This document shows, piece after piece, positions 18,536 to 26,130 of a stretch of DNA of 40,752 nucleotides. The translations under genes and the position numbers were made by a program. The stretch comes from Phycisphaerales bacterium UBA1845 (GTDB lineage: Bacteria; Planctomycetota; Phycisphaerae; UBA1845). The stretch lies in the NCBI GenBank assembly GCA_002338715.1, contig DDIR01000123.1, positions 33,599 to 74,350 of the forward strand, given 5' to 3'. Each line of letters starts with the position of its first letter. Position 1 is the stretch's first letter. Under the pieces are notes generated by a model. It was given only the letters and a program-made list of their open reading frames with translations, was not told the DNA's origin and did no database searches.

Positions 18536-21500
18536 ATGCGGGGTCACCGATTGCACATCTCAGTCCTGACGTTTCTGTTGGCCGGATCACCAGTCTTGGC
18601 GGGTTCGGGCGGATCATGGGTCGAGTTCGTCGATGCGACGAGTTCGCGCTTGGTCGCTGACCCTTCATTGGGCGTTGATGACGGCGAAGAGAAGGACTAC
18701 GCATTCGGCGACGTGGACAAGGACGGTGACATCGACATCATCTGCGTTCGCAAGCAGGAGTTCACGACCACCGGACGCCGCCAAAACGTGTTCTTCATGA
18801 ACCAGGGCATCGCCGATGGTCAAGCGATCGACGGCGTCTTCGTCGACATGACCTCCACGTATATGACCGATGCCGACGACGGCGGTCAGGGTTTTCTGGA
18901 TCTGACCAACGACCGCGACGTCATCCTGGCCGACGTGAACAACGATACCTGGCTCGACATTGTGACCGTGTCGACATTGAGCGATGGCTTGCCCAAGACG
19001 ATTTCCCACCCGCGCATCTACATCAACAAAGGCGAAGTCGGCGGCGTGTGGCAGGGGTTCCGCTACGAAGAAGGGCGCATCCCGCAGTTAACGACCATCG
19101 GCACGAATCTCGCCGTCGCGCCGCGACTCTGTTCGGTGGCGGCTGGCGACGTCGATGGCGATGGATTCCTTGACCTGTATGTCGGTGACTACGACAGCGA
19201 TGGCGTTGGTTCAGCCCCTCCAGAGAATCCGGCTGAGGACGTCAACGACCGATTGTTGATGAACAACGGATCGGGAATTTTCATTGACTCGCGTGAAACC
19301 CGCATGAACAGCACGATGTTGCTGTCGGCGTTCAGCATGGCCGTCGCCATCGTGGACATGAACGGTGACGGGACGCTCGACATTGTAAAAGACACCGCAC
19401 TTCAGGATCCGCGTCGCGTTTCGATTTCCTACAACAACCCGGCCAACGAAGGATTCTTCAACGACTTTGACATCGTTTATGGCAATGCGCCGTATCACGT
19501 GACGGTGGGCGATCTCAACAATGACACCTTGCCGGACCTCGTGATCACCGACGATGGGCAGGACGTTTATATGCTCAACACCGGTAACGGTGGCGATGGG
19601 TTGGCCAACTTTGTTCAGCAGCCGTTTCAGAGGGCGACCGGTTCGGACGGTGAATTTGGTGGTAACCACGTCATCGCGGACATGAACAACGACGGATTCA
19701 ATGACGTGATCATTGCTGACGTGGACGTGGACAGCCCGGGGTGTAATCGTCGAATGCACATGTATCGCAACCTCGGAAACACGCCAACGGTCACGCTGCA
19801 AGAGCAGGGGCCGGCTCAGCCATGGACGCCCAACGGCGTGCATGATATCGCAGTGTTCGACATCAACAATGACGGCTGGCTGGACATGTTCATTGGGACG
19901 TGCGAAGGCACCGAAATCTGGCTGAACCTTCCGCCGGTTGATCTCGTGTTCAACTATCCGGATGGAATTCCCGGAACGCTCACGCCCGATACGCCCGAGA
20001 CGTTCAGGGTATCGGTCAGCGGAACGGGTTCGACGCCTCAGCCGGGAACCGGTAAGCAGTACGTGTCGGTCGATGGCGGTCCATTTGTTGAAACCAGCAT
20101 GACGCAGGAATCGCCCAACGTTTACTTCGTCAACCTTCCGGGTATTCCGTGCACGTCAACGCTCCAGTTCTACGTTTCGGTTGAGACGACGACTGCGACA
20201 GTTGTGACCGATCCACCCGGAGCGCCAACGACATCAATTTCATTGTTGGCGTCGCTGGGTTCCGAGATTCTGTTCTCCGATGACTTCGAGACAGCCAACC
20301 CGGGTTGGACGGTGACAAGCCAGGCGCTGGCGTCTGGTGAATGGGAGCGGGGCGATCCCGTTGGAACGTTCTTCCCAACCGGAAGCGGTATCTTCGCCCA
20401 GCCGGAAAACGACTTTGGCGCATCGCTTGGTGAAACAATGTGCTACTTCACCGGTCAGAATCCGACGGGGGTTGCAGGCACGGGCGACGTCGACGGTGGT
20501 CCGACGATTTTGACGTCACCCGCATTCGATGTGAGCGGAAGTGACGCTGTGGTCAGTTACGCGCTCTGGCACTTCTTTAGCGATAGCGGTGCTCAGGACG
20601 TTTTGATTACCGAAGTTTCGAACAATGGCACAAATTGGGTGCAGGTGGATTCGACGGATAGCACCAACAGCGAGTGGGACACGCGCTCGTTTAAAATCAG
20701 CGATTATGTGACGCCGACCGCCAATGTGCAGGTGCGATTCATCTCATCCGACCAGCCGAATGACAGCGTCACCGAATCGGCGATCGATAACTTCGTCGTG
20801 ACCCGCCTCGTCTGTGCGGATACGTGCGTCGACAACGGCGACTGCGACGACCTGCTCTTCTGCAACGGTACCGAGACGTGCAATGGCAGCAACGTCTGCG
20901 AGCCGGGCACCGATCCATGTCCGGGACAACTCTGCGACGAAGACAGCGATCAATGCGTTGAGTGCCTCGTTGACGGTGATTGTCCGGACCTGGCGTTCTG
21001 CGACGGTCCTGAGTCCTGCATTGGCGGCGTATGTGTCAACGGCGCTGATCCATGCTCGGGTCCGGGATTGGTTTGCGACGAAGTCAACGATGAGTGCGTC
21101 GGATGTCTGAACGACGGTGACTGCGACGATCAAATCTTCTGCAACGGGGTTGAGACCTGCGACGGGTCCAACAACTGTGTGGCCGGCAGCGATCCTTGTC
21201 CCGGTCAGCTTTGCAACGAAGACACCGATGCGTGCGTGGACTGCCTCGACGCCAGTGATTGCGACGATGGGAAGTTCTGCACGGGTGCTGAAATGTGCGT
21301 CAATGGCGCATGTGAGCCGGGAACCGATCCATGCCCCGGTCAGTCGTGCGACGAAGGATTGGACGCCTGCGTGGATTGTTTCAACGATATCGATTGCGAC
21401 GACGGTTTGTTCTGTAACGGCGAAGAGACCTGCAACGGTGGTGCGTGCGAAGTTGGCAGCAATCCTTGCGGCGACTTGCAGTGCGACGAGGTCAACGATG

Positions 21501-22849
21501 AATGCGTTCGTTTGCTTCAGCCGCGCGTCGGTGCACCGGCACTTGGTTTAACGCCTCAGCAGGCCAATCGCTTCCAGATCGGTCGTGCACGGTTCGATAC
21601 GACGCTTTCAATCGCCGAAGGTCTTGGGCCGGTATTCAACCAGAACGCCTGCGGCGCCTGTCACAATGCGGGTGGACTCGGTGGTTCCGGTGCGACGCTG
21701 GTCACGCGTTTCGGCCTTGCAGACAAGGGCGGATTCAATCCGCTGGAAGAGTTCGGCGGCTCGCTGCGGCAGGCGAATGGCATTTCGGGAACGTGTGAAG
21801 AAGTCGTTCCGGTCGAAGCCAACGTGGTGATCAACCGCCTCACCAACTCGACGTTCGGTGCGGGTATGGTTGAAGCGATTCCCGAGTTTGATTTGCTTAA
21901 TAACCTCGCATCGCAGCCCGGGCCGGTACAGGGTGAAGCCCACTTGGTTCCCGCCTTCGAAGATGGTGGTGGGGCGCCGCTGCGGATCGGACGTTTCGGT
22001 TGGAAAGCCCAGGTACCGACGGTTCTGACCTTCAGTGCCGACGCAGCGCTCAATGAAATGGGACTGACCAACCGGTTCCTCATTGACGAGAATGACCCGA
22101 ACGGTATTCGTCCTCCGGATCTGGCGGCTTGCGATACGGTGCCCGATCCCGAAGACGGTCCGGAGGATGGTCCCGGTGGTGTGCTTCCGCACTTCATCGA
22201 TCGCGTGACCGACTTCCAGCGTTACCTGTCTCCGCCGCCGCAAACACCGCGGTCGGGCATGAGTGGTGCGGTGGTGTTTGATTCGATCGGATGTGCGGAT
22301 TGTCATACACCGTCGTTTACGACCGGCTTGGCGCCGGAAATGGCGCTGACGGCTCAGACGATCAAGCCGTACTCCGACTTCCTGCTCCACAACATGGGGC
22401 AGCTCGGTGACGGAATCGTTCAGGGTGACGCCAATGAATTCGAAATGCGCACGCCGTCGCTTTGGGGTGTGCGTTGGCGCGACCAGTTGATGCATGACGG
22501 CCGTGTCGTCGGTGGGGCGTTTGCAGTTCGTATCGCCTCGGCGATCGCTGAACATGACGCCCCGGGCAGCCAGGGTGCGGCATCTGCACAGGCATTTGCG
22601 GCGTTACCACAAGGCGACAAGGACGCCCTGGTCGCGTTCATGGATTCGCTCGGCCGCGCGGAGTTCGACCATGATGGTGACAACGATGTCGACGTGAGTG
22701 ACTACAACAATGCGATCTCCGGCTGCATCACGGGGCCGGGAGCTGGCAGCGTGTCGCCTGATGACGGCTGTGCGATTTCTGACTTCGATCAGGATGGCGA
22801 CGTCGACCTTGCCGACATGGCCATGATGCAGAAGGCTGCGGGGCTGTAA
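18536..22849 (+). CDS. Secreted fusion: VCBS propeller, Cys-rich repeats, di-haem DUF1111, dockerin-like EF-hands
   Basis: A 1437-residue exported protein. A signal peptide (about 1-22, cleavage near VLAG) leads into a VCBS/FG-GAP propeller (about 50-490; repeated DVDKDGDIDI, DVDGDGFLDL and DINNDGWLDM units). A beta-sandwich/MAM-like region follows (about 575-755; DDFETANPGW, TSPAFDVSG). Five Cys-rich repeats occupy 764-990. Next comes a di-haem oxidoreductase domain (DUF1111, about 995-1370), with CGACH at 1039-1043 inside GLGPVFNQNACGACHNAGG, GRFGWKAQVPT, CADCH at 1253-1257, and PYSDFLLHNMGQLGDG and MHDGR. Two EF-hand-like calcium motifs close the protein (about 1378 and 1416). ATG 18536 has AAGGAGAA upstream; the frame is open 31 codons earlier, but a signal peptide begins here. 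Redox activity is inferred from both CXXCH sites being intact. The substrate is unknown. Confidence 0.88.
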   Translation: MRGHRLHISVLTFLLAGSPVLAGSGGSWVEFVDATSSRLVADPSLGVDDGEEKDYAFGDVDKDGDIDIICVRKQEFTTTGRRQNVFFMNQGIADGQAIDGVFVDMTSTYMTDADDGGQGFLDLTNDRDVILADVNNDTWLDIVTVSTLSDGLPKTISHPRIYINKGEVGGVWQGFRYEEGRIPQLTTIGTNLAVAPRLCSVAAGDVDGDGFLDLYVGDYDSDGVGSAPPENPAEDVNDRLLMNNGSGIFIDSRETRMNSTMLLSAFSMAVAIVDMNGDGTLDIVKDTALQDPRRVSISYNNPANEGFFNDFDIVYGNAPYHVTVGDLNNDTLPDLVITDDGQDVYMLNTGNGGDGLANFVQQPFQRATGSDGEFGGNHVIADMNNDGFNDVIIADVDVDSPGCNRRMHMYRNLGNTPTVTLQEQGPAQPWTPNGVHDIAVFDINNDGWLDMFIGTCEGTEIWLNLPPVDLVFNYPDGIPGTLTPDTPETFRVSVSGTGSTPQPGTGKQYVSVDGGPFVETSMTQESPNVYFVNLPGIPCTSTLQFYVSVETTTATVVTDPPGAPTTSISLLASLGSEILFSDDFETANPGWTVTSQALASGEWERGDPVGTFFPTGSGIFAQPENDFGASLGETMCYFTGQNPTGVAGTGDVDGGPTILTSPAFDVSGSDAVVSYALWHFFSDSGAQDVLITEVSNNGTNWVQVDSTDSTNSEWDTRSFKISDYVTPTANVQVRFISSDQPNDSVTESAIDNFVVTRLVCADTCVDNGDCDDLLFCNGTETCNGSNVCEPGTDPCPGQLCDEDSDQCVECLVDGDCPDLAFCDGPESCIGGVCVNGADPCSGPGLVCDEVNDECVGCLNDGDCDDQIFCNGVETCDGSNNCVAGSDPCPGQLCNEDTDACVDCLDASDCDDGKFCTGAEMCVNGACEPGTDPCPGQSCDEGLDACVDCFNDIDCDDGLFCNGEETCNGGACEVGSNPCGDLQCDEVNDECVRLLQPRVGAPALGLTPQQANRFQIGRARFDTTLSIAEGLGPVFNQNACGACHNAGGLGGSGATLVTRFGLADKGGFNPLEEFGGSLRQANGISGTCEEVVPVEANVVINRLTNSTFGAGMVEAIPEFDLLNNLASQPGPVQGEAHLVPAFEDGGGAPLRIGRFGWKAQVPTVLTFSADAALNEMGLTNRFLIDENDPNGIRPPDLAACDTVPDPEDGPEDGPGGVLPHFIDRVTDFQRYLSPPPQTPRSGMSGAVVFDSIGCADCHTPSFTTGLAPEMALTAQTIKPYSDFLLHNMGQLGDGIVQGDANEFEMRTPSLWGVRWRDQLMHDGRVVGGAFAVRIASAIAEHDAPGSQGAASAQAFAALPQGDKDALVAFMDSLGRAEFDHDGDNDVDVSDYNNAISGCITGPGAGSVSPDDGCAISDFDQDGDVDLADMAMMQKAAGL
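20825..21508 (+). repeat. Five tandem Cys-rich repeats (in-frame, about 135-141 bp each)
   Basis: Within the fusion protein, five consecutive units of about 45-47 residues share the pattern C-x-(x)4-D-C-D-D-x-x-F-C-x-G-x-E-x-C-x-G-x-x-C-x-x-G-x-x-P-C...C-x-E-x-x-D-x-C-V. Each unit has eight Cys, consistent with a disulphide-rich extended rod. The same 'FCNGxETC' style is common in planctomycete and myxobacterial secreted proteins. Confidence 0.88.
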
Positions 22850-22906
22850 GTCTCGCCGGTTAATGGCGAGTCGCCTGAATGCAACTCGCAGAATCTCAAC
22901 AATCCC

Positions 22907-22940
22907 GCCCGCGTTCGTTGATTCGGACGCGGGCTTTTTT
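22907..22940 (+). terminator. Rho-independent terminator after fusion gene
   Basis: GCCCGCG stem with an 11-bp pairing (22907-22917 with 22924-22934, one T-G wobble), a six-base loop and six Ts (22935-22940). Confidence 0.9.
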
Positions 22941-23066
22941 CATGAATGAGGGGCGGGGACGTGCTGCCGATCATCTTCGTATGCAGACGTTGCCATTTTC
23001 CGGCACGGAGCTACGCTTCAGTTGCAGGGCTATTGTGCCCAAGTGTGAATCGAGAGATGTTGCGAC

Positions 23067-23933
23067 GTGTCTGAACTTCCGGCGAAATCCAAAGATGTGT
23101 TTGCCCATCACCCACGTGACTGGCGCGACAATCATTATGTGTATCCGGTGATTTCGCGTCGGAGTCGCGGTCTGAGTATCGGGGTCAATTTGAACCCGGA
23201 CCGCGCGTGCAACTTCGATTGCATTTACTGCCAGGTGGATCGGACCCTTCCGGTGACGGTGCGCGACGTTGACATTGATCGCCTCAAGAGCGAAATCGAT
23301 GACATGCTCTTGCGGGCGACCGACGGTTCGATATTCGATCACACTGGGTTTGGAAGCGTGCCGGCAGAATTGCGGCGCGTCAACGACGTGGCGTTTTCCG
23401 GCGACGGCGAACCGACCACGTGTCCGGAGTTTGCAGCCGCGGTCGAAACGGTAGCCAACGGCCTGCGAATATTTGAGTTGGCGGACGTTAAGATCGTGTT
23501 GATCACCGACGCGTGCTATCTGAAACGTGAAAACGTCAAGCGCGGTTTGGCGATGATGGATGAAAGCAACGGAGAGATATGGGCCAAGCTCGATGTCGGC
23601 ACCGAGGCGTATTACAAACTCGTCAATCGACCGAACCACACCCTTGATCATGTGATTGACAACATCATCGATGCGGCCCGCGTTCGCCCCATCTGCATTC
23701 AATCGCTGTTCCTGCGAATCGATGGTCGCGGGCCGGACGAAGCGGAAATCAAAGCGTACTGCGAGCGACTGAATCACATCGTGCGCGAAGGTGGACAGAT
23801 CAAGGAAGTGCAGGTCTACACGGTATCGAGGGACCCGGCAGAGACATATGTGACGGCGCTATCAGACGAGGAGAAAAATCGAATCGTTGAGACGGCGAAA
23901 TCGCTGACCAAACTGAATGTTGTGGCGTATTGA
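23067..23933 (+). CDS. Radical SAM protein of unknown substrate
   Basis: A cytoplasmic radical S-adenosylmethionine enzyme of 288 residues. The 4Fe-4S site is CNFDCIYC (Cys48, Cys52, Cys55; CX3CX2C), preceded by SRGLSIGVNLNPDRA, which recalls a group of uncharacterised radical SAM proteins related to TYW1/MoaA types. The SAM-contacting 'GGE-like' segment reads FSGDGEPTTCPEF (about residues 110-122). There is no C-terminal auxiliary cluster: only the first domain is visible, with a short helical end. The GTG start at 23067 has only a weak GAGAG-type site. It follows a strong terminator, so it has its own promoter (possibly TTGCCA at 22990 with TACGCT at 23012). Neighbours do not suggest a substrate. 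Confidence 0.88.
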   Translation: MSELPAKSKDVFAHHPRDWRDNHYVYPVISRRSRGLSIGVNLNPDRACNFDCIYCQVDRTLPVTVRDVDIDRLKSEIDDMLLRATDGSIFDHTGFGSVPAELRRVNDVAFSGDGEPTTCPEFAAAVETVANGLRIFELADVKIVLITDACYLKRENVKRGLAMMDESNGEIWAKLDVGTEAYYKLVNRPNHTLDHVIDNIIDAARVRPICIQSLFLRIDGRGPDEAEIKAYCERLNHIVREGGQIKEVQVYTVSRDPAETYVTALSDEEKNRIVETAKSLTKLNVVAY

Positions 23934-24021
23934 TGGGGCGAGGTTGTGTCGGCGGAGGGTAGCCTTTGCGGCTGATTCGACGGCGTGGTGGAGGCGCATG
24001 TTACAACCGGCAGATTGACGT

Positions 24022-24093
24022 TCAGACCCTCATATCGGTGGTCTCCCGAGTGTCAATGACAATTTCGTCGATGGGTGTAATCACCATGATCAT
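24022..24093 (-). CDS. Putative 23-residue small protein (micro-ORF 2)
   Basis: ATG 24093 to TGA 24022 encodes a 23-residue peptide beginning MIMVITPIDEIVIDTRE and ending TTDMRV. It is preceded by TAAGGAG ten bases upstream, where TAA is the stop codon of micro-ORF 1, so the two could be translationally coupled. The peptide alternates hydrophobic and charged residues like a beta-strand and has no recognised homologue. Evidence is only the strong ribosome site and the pairing; it is too short for codon statistics. Confidence 0.35.
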   Translation of the reverse strand: MIMVITPIDEIVIDTRETTDMRV

Positions 24094-24107
24094 CAGACGC
24101 TCGCTCC

Positions 24108-24185
24108 TTAGGCCGGGATTTGATCGATGAACAAACGGATCAATTCTGCGACCCAACCGACAGCATTCATAAGTCCTACGAACAT
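24108..24185 (-). CDS. Putative 25-residue amphipathic small protein (micro-ORF 1)
   Basis: ATG 24185 is preceded by AAGGAGAGG, the strongest Shine-Dalgarno sequence in the region, and opens a 25-codon frame to TAA 24108. The peptide starts MFVGLMNAVGWVAEL and continues IRLFIDQIPA. It is almost entirely hydrophobic, with N7, E14, R17 and D21 spaced to fall on one helix face, so it would form an amphipathic or membrane-lying helix like type I toxin peptides or phenol-soluble modulins. The same frame is open to 24305 (65 codons), but no ribosome site supports that start. No promoter is obvious. Function is unknown; coding status is a guess based on the ribosome site. Confidence 0.42.
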   Translation of the reverse strand: MFVGLMNAVGWVAELIRLFIDQIPA

Positions 24186-24361
24186 GACAGCCTCTCCTTG
24201 AATAAGAGAATGAATGAAGACGGGTACGGCTTGAGGCTGTCGTCTGCTGTCATAAGATGCTGGAAAGCCACTTTGACTATCCAATTTACTTGCGCTATCG
24301 TCCACGCCTTGTGCGGACTTGAAGTGACCGATTTTTTTGCGCGGTAATTTGAGATTCGGCA

Positions 24362-24403
24362 GGCGCGAGTCGCCTGAAATGGCATTTCATAGACGCGAGT
24401 CGC
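24362..24403. repeat. Short repeat/palindrome cluster upstream of DUF89 gene
   Basis: GCGAGTCGCCTGAA at 24365-24378 also occurs at 22866-22879 in the gap before the radical SAM gene. A shorter copy (GCGAGTCGC) follows at 24395-24403. Between them lies the perfect palindrome GAAATG-G-CATTTC (24376-24388). It may be a small dispersed repeat. Confidence 0.45.
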
Positions 24404-24487
24404 ACGATTATGGGCTGACTGGACGTGATCGATTTCACTGAACCTGCGGCGGGACGCTGTTAAACTGCCTGTATTTGAGGAATACCA

Positions 24488-25561
24488 TTGGCCATATTCT
24501 GCAAGATCAAAGACGGTTCGCATTATCGGGCGAGTGATTGGGACCTGGGCGACGATGCACCTGCCCGGGAAGCGTGGATCGATATTTTTGCGAACCATAC
24601 AACCGCGCTCCTTAAGCACGCAGCCGAGAGTTTGTCGCCGCCATCCGTCGATCAGATGGCTTCCTATCGCAGCGCATACCTCGAACTCCTCGACGACGTG
24701 CGCAAGAATCATGCGAAGTATGCGCCGCTCTCGATCTACAAACTGTGTGTGCAGCGCGCCGACATGATGCGTCAGCATGGCATCGGCGATCCCTATGACC
24801 GCGTCAAAGCCGACGAAAACAGCGCCGCAGTTAAGTTGCTGCCGTCAATTCTCAACGTGCTGGACGAAAGCGACGACGGGGAGATTGTCGAACTCTTGAT
24901 TCGCGGCATCCTTGCGGGCAACAAGTTTGATCTCGGTGCGCAGGCCACGATGGATCAGCATGCCAGCGGTGGGATTGATTTCCGCGCGACGCTTAACGAA
25001 CTACCCGATCGGCCGTGGTTTAAGGACGATGTTGCCGCGATGGCGGATCGATTGGCTCCCGGTCATGTCCGCTACAAGAAAGCCATCTTCTTCGTCGACA
25101 ACGCTGGCGGGGATGCAATTCTGGGTGGCGTTCCGTTCGTTCGATACCTGCTTTCGCAGGGTTGCGATGTGGTGTTTGCGGCCAACAAAGAACCAGCGCT
25201 GAATGACATTCTCGTCGATGAATTAAACGTTTGCCTGAAGTCGGCGGCTACGTTCGATGCGACGATTCGTCAGGCCCTTGAATCGAAGCGGCTGACGGTG
25301 GTGGACAGCGGATGCGATTGCCCGTTGATTGACTTGGCAAGTGTGACGGATGAATGCAACAAGGCTGCAGAGGATTGCGACCTGCTGATTCTGGAGGGCA
25401 TGGGCCGCGCGATTGAAACGAACATCGACACCGTTTTTACGTGCGACACGATTCACCTGGCAATGATCAAGAACCCGCTGGTGGCCAATCATCTGGGTTG
25501 CGCGATGTTCGATTTGGTGGCGTCGTTCACACCGGCTGGTCAGATGCCTGCGATCCTGTAG
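24488..25561 (+). CDS. DUF89/ARMT1-family damage-control phosphatase
   Basis: DUF89 proteins are metal-dependent phosphatases thought to remove damaged or surplus phosphometabolites such as oxidised 4'-phosphopantetheine or sugar phosphates. The 357-residue product has the family layout: a helical N-terminal cap (about 1-190) with RGILAGNKFDLG (about 138-149), then the Rossmann-like core with the metal-binding motif FFVDNAGGDAILG (about 201-213), FAANKEPALND, and EGMGRAIETN near 302-311. It looks like the group II type that forms the C-terminal domain of eukaryotic PANK4. The start is TTG 24488, chosen because GAGGA lies five bases upstream and the next Met is far inside the domain. Its 3' end overlaps the convergent transporter gene by 35 bases. 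The natural substrate is unknown. Confidence 0.88.
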   Translation: MAIFCKIKDGSHYRASDWDLGDDAPAREAWIDIFANHTTALLKHAAESLSPPSVDQMASYRSAYLELLDDVRKNHAKYAPLSIYKLCVQRADMMRQHGIGDPYDRVKADENSAAVKLLPSILNVLDESDDGEIVELLIRGILAGNKFDLGAQATMDQHASGGIDFRATLNELPDRPWFKDDVAAMADRLAPGHVRYKKAIFFVDNAGGDAILGGVPFVRYLLSQGCDVVFAANKEPALNDILVDELNVCLKSAATFDATIRQALESKRLTVVDSGCDCPLIDLASVTDECNKAAEDCDLLILEGMGRAIETNIDTVFTCDTIHLAMIKNPLVANHLGCAMFDLVASFTPAGQMPAIL

Positions 25562-25964
25562 CGCTGGCTTGCTCGGCGGGAAGTTGGGTGGGCGTTTGAA
25601 ATGCGACCGTCAGAACGCCTGCAAGAATCAAAGCGACGCCAACCCATTGCCCCGGCGAAAGACGTTCCTGAAGACTGGGCAAGAAGTAGGCGGCCACGGA
25701 GATGATCGCGTACCCACCGCCAACCATGATGGGGTAGGCGATGCTGATCTGAAGCGTCTTGGACTGTAGGGCGTACATATATAGAAAGGCGTTGCACCCA
25801 AAGCAGACAAGACCAACGAGCAGCACGGGGGACCCGAGAATCATTTTGATGGCGCCCGCAACGCCACTTGCACCAAGCCCGCCCCCTTGGGTTCCGACCT
25901 TCATTGACAGGTTCGCAATCGCATTCAAGACAAGTGCCCCGCAAAGGGCCAGCATGTATTTCAT
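25527..25964 (-). CDS. Small SMR/EamA-like membrane transporter
   Basis: A 145-residue inner-membrane protein of the drug/metabolite transporter superfamily. It has four hydrophobic helices (about 3-22, 38-60, 70-92, 103-123), a central LQISIAYPIMVGGGYAIISV motif characteristic of SMR proteins (EmrE/SugE/ArnE-like), and GQWVGVALILAGV in helix 4. The usual EmrE membrane Glu near residue 14 is absent: the first helix reads ALCGALVLNAIANLSMK, with Asn instead, as in ArnE/EamA-like half-size transporters. Function as a drug pump is therefore doubtful. It likely works as a dimer. ATG 25964 has GGAG seven bases upstream. The C-terminal 25 residues are polar and overlap the 3' end of the DUF89 gene on the opposite strand. 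Confidence 0.85.
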   Translation of the reverse strand: MKYMLALCGALVLNAIANLSMKVGTQGGGLGASGVAGAIKMILGSPVLLVGLVCFGCNAFLYMYALQSKTLQISIAYPIMVGGGYAIISVAAYFLPSLQERLSPGQWVGVALILAGVLTVAFQTPTQLPAEQASATGSQASDQPV

Positions 25965-26066
25965 CAGTCACTCCGCATTGTGGCGGTCAAATCCGCGTTT
26001 CAGAGAATTTCCCGGGCATTGATGCAATCCGGGTGCCCCTTGGATCGGCAACTGGGCCCCGTGATT

Positions 26067-26095
26067 TTGACAATCAATCGCCCGAAGCGTCAAAT
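26067..26095 (+). promoter_or_regulatory. Putative promoter of tsaD
   Basis: Perfect -35 TTGACA (26067-26072), 17-base spacer, TCAAAT (26090-26095). The implied leader is about 30 nt. Confidence 0.5.
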
Positions 26096-26130
26096 AAAAA
26101 CAATTCTTCACGCTGGAGACTCATGAATCA

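Larger units (their letters stand above)
23934..24487. other. Intergenic region holding two minus-strand micro-ORFs and short repeats
   Basis: About 550 bases between the radical SAM and DUF89 genes. It contains the two Shine-Dalgarno-equipped small ORFs listed separately. At 24362-24403 a GCGAGTCGC motif occurs twice around a GAAATG-G-CATTTC palindrome. No terminator or tRNA is visible. Confidence 0.5.

Noticed and set aside
21608..22555. 315-codon open frame on the minus strand
   Set aside because: Antisense to the di-haem domain of the fusion gene; low-complexity Arg/Thr-rich translation with no protein features.
22971..23777. 268-codon open frame on the minus strand
   Set aside because: Antisense to the radical SAM gene, whose CX3CX2C motif settles the coding strand.
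24108..24305. 65-codon version of micro-ORF 1 starting at 24305
   Set aside because: The upstream 40 codons lack a ribosome site and look non-coding; the AAGGAGAGG site supports only the 25-codon start.
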